Below are positions 43,338 through 50,482 of a stretch of 59,475 bases of DNA, one piece after another. The stretch's first letter is position 1, and each line of letters opens with the position of its first letter. The DNA lies in assembly GCA_045612305.1 (NCBI GenBank), contig JAZKYU010000014.1, positions 1 through 59,475 on the forward strand, in the 5' to 3' direction. This stretch comes from HGM04593 sp045612305 (lineage in GTDB: Bacteria; Bacteroidota; Bacteroidia; Bacteroidales; Bacteroidaceae). The notes beneath the pieces were generated by a model that saw only the letters and a list, made by a program, of their open reading frames with translations, was not told where the DNA came from and did no database searches. Both the position numbers and the translations under genes were made by a program.

Positions 43338-44240
43338 ATGAAAGGAATTGTATTGGCTGGTGGCTCGGGAACGCGTTTGTACCCGATTACAAAAGGTGTG
43401 AGTAAACAATTGTTGCCCATCTACGACAAACCTATGATTTATTATCCCGTGTCGGTGCTTATGCTTGCCGGCATAAAGGAGATTCTCATTATATCTACGC
43501 CTAACGACTTGCCTTCGTTCAAACGTTTGCTTGGTGATGGTAGCGACTATGGTGTGCGTTTTGAGTATGCCGAGCAACCTTCGCCCGATGGCCTTGCACA
43601 AGCTTTTATAATAGGTGAGAAATTTATTGGTAACGACTCGGCTTGTCTTGTTCTTGGTGATAATATTTTTCACGGTACGGGCTTTTCGGCTATGCTTAAG
43701 GAGGCTGTACGTGCAGCTGAGGAGGATAACAAGGCTACTGTTTTTGGTTACTGGGTTGACGACCCCGAGCGTTATGGTGTTGCCGAGTTTGACAAGGATG
43801 GCAACTGCTTGTCGATAGAGGAGAAACCTGCTGAGCCTAAATCGAACTATGCTGTTGTGGGCTTGTATTTTTACCCTAACAAGGTTGTTGATGTGGCAAA
43901 AAATATTAAACCTTCGGCACGTGGTGAGCTTGAGATAACAACTGTAAACCAGCGTTTTCTTGCCGACGGCGAGCTCAAGGTGCAGTCTTTGCAACGTGGC
44001 TTTGCTTGGCTCGACACAGGTACACACGACTCGCTTGCCGAGGCTTCTATCTTTGTGGAGGTTATAGAGAAACGTCAAGGCTTGAAGATTGCTTGTCTCG
44101 AGGGTATCGCCTTCCGCAAAGGGTGGATTACTGCCGATAAGTTGCGCGAGATAGCTCAGCCTATGATAAAGAACCAGTATGGTCAGTATCTTTTGAAGAT
44201 TATTAAAGAGGTGGAACGTTCGGGAGCAAATATTTATTGA
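43338..44240 (+). CDS. rmlA: Glucose-1-phosphate thymidylyltransferase
   Basis: This 300-residue enzyme makes dTDP-glucose from dTTP and glucose 1-phosphate, the first step to dTDP-L-rhamnose. The nucleotidyltransferase signature GIVLAGGSGTRLYPITKGVSKQ starts at residue 3 (key GGSGTRLYP). VLGDNIFHGTGF near residue 108 and FAWLDTGTHDSLAEA near 222 are also canonical. It is first in rmlACDB and is separated by 3 bases from rmlC. Confidence 0.97.
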   Translation: MKGIVLAGGSGTRLYPITKGVSKQLLPIYDKPMIYYPVSVLMLAGIKEILIISTPNDLPSFKRLLGDGSDYGVRFEYAEQPSPDGLAQAFIIGEKFIGNDSACLVLGDNIFHGTGFSAMLKEAVRAAEEDNKATVFGYWVDDPERYGVAEFDKDGNCLSIEEKPAEPKSNYAVVGLYFYPNKVVDVAKNIKPSARGELEITTVNQRFLADGELKVQSLQRGFAWLDTGTHDSLAEASIFVEVIEKRQGLKIACLEGIAFRKGWITADKLREIAQPMIKNQYGQYLLKIIKEVERSGANIY

Positions 44241-44243
44241 TAT

Positions 44244-44819
44244 ATGGAAGTTATAAAAACAGATATTGAGGGTGTGGTTATTATAGAGCCACGCATATTT
44301 AGCGATGAGAGAGGTTACTTTTATGAGTCTTTCTCGCAACGTGAGTTTGAGGAGAAGGTGTGCCATACAACTTTTGTGCAGGACAACCAATCGAAATCGT
44401 CTTATGGTGTGTTGCGCGGCTTGCACTTTCAGAAACCGCCTTACTGCCAGAGCAAGTTGGTGCGCTGCATAAAGGGTGCTGTGCTAGATGTTGCGGTGGA
44501 TATTCGCAAAGGGTCGCCCACGTTTGGCAAGTATGTGGCTGTTGAGCTCACCGAGGACAATCACCGTCAGTTTTTTGTGCCTCGTGGCTTTGCCCACGGT
44601 TTTGCTGTCTTGAGCGAGGAGGCCGTGTTCCAGTATAAGTGTGACAACTTTTATAATAAGGAGAGCGAGGGCTCTGTAGCCTGGAACGATGAAAGCTTGG
44701 GTATAGACTGGAAGATTGATATTGACAAGGTACTTTTGTCGGAAAAGGATAAATTGAGCAAACCTGTGGCCGAGGCCGATTATTTGTTCGACTATAATAC
44801 AGACTATTATGCAGAATAA
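44244..44819 (+). CDS. rmlC: dTDP-4-dehydrorhamnose 3,5-epimerase
   Basis: A 191-residue cupin enzyme that epimerises C3 and C5 of dTDP-4-keto-6-deoxyglucose. Family marks are PRIFSDERGYFYESFSQ, FVQDNQSKSSYGVLRGLHFQ with the catalytic His in RGLHFQ, AVLDVAVDIRKGSPTFGKYV with the catalytic Asp, and FVPRGFAHGF. The last 11 bases overlap the rmlD start. Confidence 0.97.
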   Translation: MEVIKTDIEGVVIIEPRIFSDERGYFYESFSQREFEEKVCHTTFVQDNQSKSSYGVLRGLHFQKPPYCQSKLVRCIKGAVLDVAVDIRKGSPTFGKYVAVELTEDNHRQFFVPRGFAHGFAVLSEEAVFQYKCDNFYNKESEGSVAWNDESLGIDWKIDIDKVLLSEKDKLSKPVAEADYLFDYNTDYYAE

Positions 44820-45681
44820 ACGTGTTTTAATTACCGGTGCCAACGGGCAGCTTGGCAACGAGATGCGTCGTTTGGGCGCGGTATCTCCCAACGAATATCT
44901 ATATACTGATGTTGCGGAACTTGACATCACCGATGCTGCTGCTGTGGCTCAATTTGTGTCGGACAACGCGATAGATATAATTGTGAACTGTGCGGCATAT
45001 ACCAACGTGGACAAAGCCGAGAGCGACGAGGCTACTGCCGAGCTTATAAACGCTACAGCTGTGGCTAACCTCGCACAGGCGATGAAAACGGTTGGTGGAA
45101 CGCTTTTCCACGTGTCGACCGACTACGTTTTTGGTGATGAGGGTAACACGCCTCGCACCGAGGATATGCCGTTAAACCCTCTGGGTGTTTACGGCCGCAC
45201 AAAGTTGCGCGGTGAGCAGGCTATAGCCGAGGTTGGTTGCAAGGCTATTATAATACGCACTGCGTGGCTCTATTCGGAGTTTGGAAACAACTTCTTGAAG
45301 ACTATGATGCGCTTGACTGCCGAGCGTGAGCAGTTGAATGTGGTTTTCGACCAGGTGGGTACACCTACTTATGCCGGCGACCTTGCACTTGCAATATTCT
45401 CTATTATTGAGGGTGGAGTTTATGCTGGTAACGAGGGTGTGTATCACTTCTCGAACGAGGGTGTGTGCTCGTGGTACGACTTTGCAACCGAGATTGCGAT
45501 AGCTGCAGGAAACACAACCTGCAAGGTGCAGCCTTGCCATAGTTCGGAGTTCCCCTCTCCAGTGAAACGTCCCGCTTATTCGGTGCTCGACAAAACAAAG
45601 ATTAAAGAGGTCTTTGGTATAGAGATACCTCACTGGCGCGACTCTATGCTCTATTGTATAAAACGATTAAAACAACAATAA
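44809..45681 (+). CDS. rmlD: dTDP-4-dehydrorhamnose reductase
   Basis: This 290-residue short-chain dehydrogenase reduces the 4-keto group with NAD(P)H to give dTDP-L-rhamnose. The N-terminal motif is LITGANGQLGNEM, and the catalytic Tyr-Lys pair is in GVYGRTKLRGE near residue 127, after STDYVFGDEG. The start ATG at 44809 overlaps rmlC by 11 bases, consistent with coupled translation. rmlB starts 1 base after its stop. Confidence 0.96.
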   Translation: MQNKRVLITGANGQLGNEMRRLGAVSPNEYLYTDVAELDITDAAAVAQFVSDNAIDIIVNCAAYTNVDKAESDEATAELINATAVANLAQAMKTVGGTLFHVSTDYVFGDEGNTPRTEDMPLNPLGVYGRTKLRGEQAIAEVGCKAIIIRTAWLYSEFGNNFLKTMMRLTAEREQLNVVFDQVGTPTYAGDLALAIFSIIEGGVYAGNEGVYHFSNEGVCSWYDFATEIAIAAGNTTCKVQPCHSSEFPSPVKRPAYSVLDKTKIKEVFGIEIPHWRDSMLYCIKRLKQQ

Positions 45682-45682
45682 T

Positions 45683-46819
45683 ATGAAACGTAACATTATT
45701 GTAACCGGCGGAGCTGGTTTTATTGGATCGCACGTGGTGCGTCTGTTTGTGAACAAGTATCCCGATTATCACATTATAAATGTGGACAAGCTTACCTATG
45801 CAGGTAACCTTGCTAACTTGAAGGATATTGAGGATAAACCTAACTACACCTTTTATAAAGGGGATATTTGCGACCTCGACGCTATGTCGGAACTTGTGCG
45901 CAAGTATAATGTAGATGGTATAATACACCTTGCTGCCGAGAGCCACGTAGACCGCTCTATTAGAGATCCGTTTGCGTTTGCACGTACAAACGTTATGGGT
46001 ACTTTGTCGTTGTTGCAGGCTGCAAAAGCTTACTGGGATACCTTGACCGAAAAGTACGAGGGTAAACGGTTCTACCACATCTCTACCGACGAGGTTTACG
46101 GTGCGTTGGAGATGGACCACCCCGAGGGTATTGAGCCTCCTTTTACAACAACCGCATCTTCGGGAGAGCATCACTTGGCCTACGGTACAGACTTCTTCTA
46201 CGAGACAACAAAGTATAACCCCCACAGCCCCTATTCGGCTTCTAAAGCTAGTAGCGACCACTTTGTACGCGCGTTCCACGATACTTACGGTTTGCCTACA
46301 ATTGTTACAAACTGCTCGAATAACTATGGTCCCTATCAGTTCCCCGAAAAGTTGATACCTCTTTTTATAAATAATATACGCCATCGCAAGCCTCTCCCTG
46401 TCTATGGTAAGGGCGAGAATGTGCGCGACTGGTTGTATGTTGAGGACCACGCTCGTGCGATAGATATAATCTTCCACAAGGGCGAGATTGCCGATACTTA
46501 TAATATTGGTGGTTTTAATGAGTGGAAAAATATTGATATAATAAAGGTTATTATTGAGACTGTAGACCGCTTGCTTGGCAACCCTGTAGGTCACTCTCTC
46601 GATCTTATAACATATGTTACCGACCGTGCTGGTCACGATATGCGCTATGCTATCGATTCTACAAAGTTGCAGAGAGAGCTTGGCTGGGAACCTAGTTTGC
46701 AGTTTGAGGAGGGTATAGAGAAGACTGTACGTTGGTATCTCGACAACCAAGAGTGGATGGACAATATCACCAGCGGTGAGTATGAGAAGTACTACGACGA
46801 TATGTATAAAAACAGATAA
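45683..46819 (+). CDS. rmlB: dTDP-glucose 4,6-dehydratase
   Basis: A 378-residue extended short-chain dehydrogenase that forms dTDP-4-keto-6-deoxyglucose. GGAGFIGSHVVRLFVN has the NAD-binding GxxGxxG, HLAAESHVDRSI is conserved, the active-site Thr-Asp-Glu is in HISTDEVYGAL and the Tyr-Lys pair is in PYSASKASSDH. It is slightly longer than E. coli RmlB (361). It ends the rml operon before a strong bidirectional terminator. Confidence 0.97.
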   Translation: MKRNIIVTGGAGFIGSHVVRLFVNKYPDYHIINVDKLTYAGNLANLKDIEDKPNYTFYKGDICDLDAMSELVRKYNVDGIIHLAAESHVDRSIRDPFAFARTNVMGTLSLLQAAKAYWDTLTEKYEGKRFYHISTDEVYGALEMDHPEGIEPPFTTTASSGEHHLAYGTDFFYETTKYNPHSPYSASKASSDHFVRAFHDTYGLPTIVTNCSNNYGPYQFPEKLIPLFINNIRHRKPLPVYGKGENVRDWLYVEDHARAIDIIFHKGEIADTYNIGGFNEWKNIDIIKVIIETVDRLLGNPVGHSLDLITYVTDRAGHDMRYAIDSTKLQRELGWEPSLQFEEGIEKTVRWYLDNQEWMDNITSGEYEKYYDDMYKNR

Positions 46820-46840
46820 TATCGCTTGAAGGGTATAAAG

Positions 46841-46884
46841 AAAAGCAACCCCCTCATCTTTCAAAGATGAGGGGGTTGCTTTTT
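46841..46884. terminator. Strong bidirectional terminator between rmlB and the beta-barrel gene
   Basis: A 20-bp stem (AAAAGCAACCCCCTCATCTT and its complement) with a 4-base loop and T-run on both sides. It serves the convergent genes. Confidence 0.95.
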
Positions 46885-46913
46885 GCTGAAATTTTAGGGT
46901 TGCTTGTGTTTTC

Positions 46914-47594
46914 TTATAGCAACCTTATTGAATAACCGAGTCTTACGGATATTGTTTTGTTGGCCGAACGGCCAAAATCGTCGACTTTTGAGTTGCCGAA
47001 TATGTCGCTCAAACCATAGTAGTAGCGGCCTTCGAGGAAGAAGTTTCCTATCTTGGTCTTAAGCTCAAGGCCGGCGCCACCAAGGATGCCGTAGTCGAAT
47101 CTTTTTTCGGCTTCTTTGCCATATATGGGGCGTATCGTTTCGGGGCGTTGTTCGATGTCGAAACCACCGCCATACTCTTCGCTCTCGCTTACAAGCACGC
47201 CTATTTGCGGGCCGAGGTTTATGAAAAATTGCAGGCCGCGAGGCTCTTTACCCCACGAGAGGTGGGCAAGAAAGGGTACCTCTATGTAGTTGAGGGTGCG
47301 GCTGTAGCTGTAGGGCACGTCCTTGTCGAACTCTTCGTTCCAACCACGTTGAGAGTAGTTTACTTCGAGTTGCGCTGCACATATCATACTGAAGTATTTT
47401 TCGCTTGTGTATCGCACAAAGAAACCGCTGTTGAGGCCGTTGAGGCTTGTTTGGCGTATCTGTGGCTGCACGTCGAGCTCGCTCATATTCAAGCCGCCGG
47501 CGACGCCCACCTCGAGTATTCTGCGGGGTTGTTCAATTTGCGCAAATGCTACTCCTGCAATAAGGGAAAGGATGGTTAAGGCTATGTATCTCAT
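46914..47594 (-). CDS. PorT-type outer-membrane beta-barrel protein
   Basis: A 226-residue protein with a signal peptide (about 1-18, ending GVAFAQ) and alternating amphipathic strands, fitting an 8-stranded outer-membrane barrel of the PF13568 (PorT-like) type. The start LEVGVAGGLNMSEL and the final aromatic strand TISVRLGYSIRLL match. PorT itself belongs to the type 9 secretion system, but this fold is used by many unrelated proteins and I cannot assign that role. Its ATG overlaps the stop of the LysM/binding-protein gene (4 bases), so the two are coupled. Confidence 0.82.
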   Translation of the reverse strand: MRYIALTILSLIAGVAFAQIEQPRRILEVGVAGGLNMSELDVQPQIRQTSLNGLNSGFFVRYTSEKYFSMICAAQLEVNYSQRGWNEEFDKDVPYSYSRTLNYIEVPFLAHLSWGKEPRGLQFFINLGPQIGVLVSESEEYGGGFDIEQRPETIRPIYGKEAEKRFDYGILGGAGLELKTKIGNFFLEGRYYYGLSDIFGNSKVDDFGRSANKTISVRLGYSIRLL

Positions 47595-49456
47595 TTGTCG
47601 AAATCTATTTTTTCAATATTATAATTGGGTGTGTAGTGAACGAAGTATATTTTCTTGTTTACCATACCTCCCCAGTTGTTTACTCGCTCGAATTTAAAGC
47701 CTGTCTGTACGGGGGTGAAGGAGACGCTGTTTATCTTGTCGGGCAGGTCTTTACCCCACTTTGCAACAGCGAGGAGGAAGGGGTAGGTGGTGTCGTAGCC
47801 TAACATACCGTATCGGGGGTAGATGTTTTGTAGGTTACGGTCGTACCAACGTGCAAACTCGTCCTGAAATTTAGCAGCCTCGGGCAGCGAGTAGTGGCTG
47901 AAGAAGGAGGCGTAGAAGTATGTGTCGGCTTCGTAGAGCTGTGCGCGCATCTCGTTGGCATATATTTGCCACTCGGGGTAGCCGAAGAGCTGTGCTGCAG
48001 GCAGGCCTATGGTATCGTTCTTGAGCATTATGAGCGACGGCACGATGGTTGAAAGGGTGCTTGCGGCCGATGAGGTGGGGATGAAGATGTTCTCCTTGTC
48101 GGCTTTGAGCACGTTGGCTATGGGGGTTATGGTGGTGCTGTCGGCTTCGTGTTTTATGATGCTTGTTGCTAGGTTGGTTATATCCTCCATGGGTATTGTG
48201 GTGTGGGGAATATTGTTCTTTTCCAAGCCTTTGGCCAGGGCGTCGATGAACTCTTTTTTGTTGCTTTTTATGGTGTCTTCAACAAAAACTACGTTTGCGG
48301 TGGGGAATTTTTTTACAAAGTGGTCTATAACTTCGGAGTAGAAGTATGACTGCATTGTGTTTACCACATAGACCATGGGGTTGCGGAATATTTCGTCTTC
48401 TTTAGAGGTGAAGGGGATAACAAGGGGTATCTCCTTCTCCTTTGCGAAGCGGGCGAGCTGTTTGTTGTGCTCGGGGTAGTGCGCTCCTATGATAATGTCC
48501 ATGTTGTCGAGCTTGCCGCTTGCGAGCAGGGGCTCGAGGCTTTCGTCTTTGCGCCCTGAATCGTAGGTGTTTATCTCGAAAGAGTAGCCGTAGCGTTTAA
48601 GTTTTTCCACGGCCATAAGTGCTCCTTGGTAGTACTCGACCATGCGGCCTTGCTCGTTGGGCGAGTAGGTGTCTAGTTGGAAGGGGAGTATTATGGCTAC
48701 GCGTGTGTATCCTTTGTTGCTTTGCTGCGAGGTGGCCGAGCTTTTTATCTCGTCGGCTTTTGTGAATATTTCGCTGTTGGTTATCTCTATTACCTTCTTG
48801 GGTTGTTCTTTTTTAGTGGGGAAGGGGATATTGAGCGTTGTTTTCTTCTTTAGTTTCTTGCTTTTGGCGAGGTCGGGGTTGGCTGCGAGTAGCTCCTCGA
48901 TGCTTATGCCGTATGTGCGGGAGATACTGTAGATAGTTTCTCCTTTGGCTACTTTGTGGGTGGTGCGTATCTCGGGTACCTTCTTCTCTTCGGCTGATTT
49001 GGTTTGCTCTACGACTGTTACGGGGAAGGTCTTTGCCTTTTTGTCGACGGGTATGAGGATAACTTCGCCGGTGCGGAAGTTATTGATGGAGAGCCCTGGG
49101 TTGGCTTCGCATATCTCGATGGGCGATACGTTGTAGGTTTTGCCTAGGCGGTAGAGGGTTTCACCAGGTTGTATGGTGTGGTATATGGGTTTTTTATCGC
49201 CTTCGTAACTTGCAGTGCTGGTTGTTGTGGGCTTGCTTTGCGGTATGCGCAGTTGTTGCCCCACTGAGATGCTTTTTTCGCTGCCGGGGTTTAGCTCTAT
49301 AATCTCTTGGATGTTTTTTTGGTACATCTTGGAGATGGAGTAGAGGGTTTGCCCTTTGCTCACGGTGTGTGTGAAGTGGTTGCTTTGTTGCGCGTGGGTT
49401 AGGGCTGCTGTTAGCATCAGTATGGTTGAAAAGAGTATTCTGATGTGGTGTCTCAT
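47591..49456 (-). CDS. Secreted three-LysM protein fused to a type-1 periplasmic-binding-protein domain
   Basis: A 621-residue exported protein. The signal peptide covers residues 1-22. Three LysM domains follow: HTVSKGQTLYSISKMYQ (about 30-73), HTIQPGETLYRLGKTYN (about 92-136) and HKVAKGETIYSISRTYG (about 166-212), which bind peptidoglycan glycan chains. From about 250 to 600 lies a Leu/Ile/Val-binding-protein-like domain (VAIILPFQLDTYSPNEQGRMVEYYQGALMA region; DIIIGAHYPEHNKQ). No ABC permease is nearby. The same fold is found in LpoA, an activator of penicillin-binding proteins, so a sensor or synthase-activator role is possible. Ligand unknown. Confidence 0.88.
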   Translation of the reverse strand: MRHHIRILFSTILMLTAALTHAQQSNHFTHTVSKGQTLYSISKMYQKNIQEIIELNPGSEKSISVGQQLRIPQSKPTTTSTASYEGDKKPIYHTIQPGETLYRLGKTYNVSPIEICEANPGLSINNFRTGEVILIPVDKKAKTFPVTVVEQTKSAEEKKVPEIRTTHKVAKGETIYSISRTYGISIEELLAANPDLAKSKKLKKKTTLNIPFPTKKEQPKKVIEITNSEIFTKADEIKSSATSQQSNKGYTRVAIILPFQLDTYSPNEQGRMVEYYQGALMAVEKLKRYGYSFEINTYDSGRKDESLEPLLASGKLDNMDIIIGAHYPEHNKQLARFAKEKEIPLVIPFTSKEDEIFRNPMVYVVNTMQSYFYSEVIDHFVKKFPTANVVFVEDTIKSNKKEFIDALAKGLEKNNIPHTTIPMEDITNLATSIIKHEADSTTITPIANVLKADKENIFIPTSSAASTLSTIVPSLIMLKNDTIGLPAAQLFGYPEWQIYANEMRAQLYEADTYFYASFFSHYSLPEAAKFQDEFARWYDRNLQNIYPRYGMLGYDTTYPFLLAVAKWGKDLPDKINSVSFTPVQTGFKFERVNNWGGMVNKKIYFVHYTPNYNIEKIDFDK

Positions 49457-49494
49457 ATTACGGCTTTTTGTAAAAAAAAGTATGGTTTTCCCTG

Positions 49495-49502
49495 CGAAGA
49501 TA
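49495..49502 (-). promoter_or_regulatory. Possible -7 element for the LysM operon
   Basis: The minus strand has TATCTTCG, one mismatch from TAnnTTTG, 39 bases before the ATG at 49456. The -33 region is weak. Confidence 0.4.
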
Positions 49503-49730
49503 CTATTTATAAATTAAAATAAGAAGTATTGAGGTTAAATATTGTGCTATGCTGGGGCTTATTATTATTAAGGGCTCTTGTTGGTGGGTTTGTTGGTGCT
49601 TTTTTGTGGAAATTTAATTGTTTTTGTTATGGTTTTTTGGAGCATAAAGATTATTTTTGTTTTTTGATTAGTGGGGCTGTTTGCGCTTGGCGCTGTGTGC
49701 CTTTTGTTTATATGCTAAAAAGTTTTGCAG

Positions 49731-50468
49731 ATGAATATTAGAACTCTTTTATTGCCTTTTGTGCTGTTTGTGGTGTCGCTTAATGTGAATGCTCAATTTG
49801 TGACACCTGTTGCTCCATCGCCTTATGCAAAGGTGGTGGCAAAGGATGGCACTGTGACAGAAATTACTCCTGGTGATGTTGTTGAGAATGCCGAAGCTCC
49901 TCTTAATATCTCTTTTTATGCTGGCGCAGAGGATGTTGATGGCTTTTCTGTGGTGTATAGCTGGGAGTTTAAGCATAGTGGCGAAGAGTATCCTTTTCTC
50001 ACTCGCTACGACGCCGATGTGCAATACACTTTCACTACAAGTGGCACAACTCTTGTACAACCTAAAATTACATACACAAGCCTTACCGACCCTAACGTGG
50101 TGTATGAGTATGGAATTTACGATTTTGAGCCTTTTCGCGTGATTATCGCCGAGTCGAGCCTAAAGGTACCTAACGCTTTTTCGCCTAATGGTGATGGTAT
50201 AAATGATTTTTTCAATGTGTATGAGGTGAAGTCTATAGTGGAGTTTAATGCGGCTATATATAATCGCTGGGGACAGCAGTTGTATTCTTGGGGCATAGAC
50301 AAAATGGATTGTGAGTCGTGTGGCTGGGATGGCACTTACAAGGGAAAGTCTGTGAAAGATGGGGTGTACTTTGTGGTTGTTGATGCAAAGGGTGCCGATG
50401 GTATTGTGTATGAGTATCGTGGCGATGTTAATGTGCTGCGCGGTTATATTGAAGATGCTTATAAATAA
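49731..50468 (+). CDS. Small exported protein with gliding-motility C-terminal (CHU_C) domain
   Basis: A 245-residue secreted protein. A signal peptide (about 1-18, ending LNVNAQ) leads to an unassigned immunoglobulin-like domain (about 30-130). The C-terminal 85 residues are the CHU_C type: VPNAFSPNGDGINDFFNVYEV, AAIYNRWGQQLYSW and GWDGTYKGKSVKDGVYFVVV. In Flavobacterium this type marks type 9 secretion or surface attachment; here the secretion route is an inference. I use ATG at 49731 instead of the in-frame TTG two codons earlier. It lies 14 bases before uvrA. No secretion genes are nearby. Confidence 0.85.
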   Translation: MNIRTLLLPFVLFVVSLNVNAQFVTPVAPSPYAKVVAKDGTVTEITPGDVVENAEAPLNISFYAGAEDVDGFSVVYSWEFKHSGEEYPFLTRYDADVQYTFTTSGTTLVQPKITYTSLTDPNVVYEYGIYDFEPFRVIIAESSLKVPNAFSPNGDGINDFFNVYEVKSIVEFNAAIYNRWGQQLYSWGIDKMDCESCGWDGTYKGKSVKDGVYFVVVDAKGADGIVYEYRGDVNVLRGYIEDAYK

Positions 50469-50482
50469 TAAATGTTGAGTCT

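Noticed and set aside
45644..46864. 406-residue frame antisense to rmlB
   Set aside because: Composition is a mirror of rmlB and it runs through the terminator.
49529..49741. 70-residue hydrophobic frame before the CHU_C gene
   Set aside because: Starts with TTG, is out of frame with the real gene and sits in low-complexity T/G-rich DNA.
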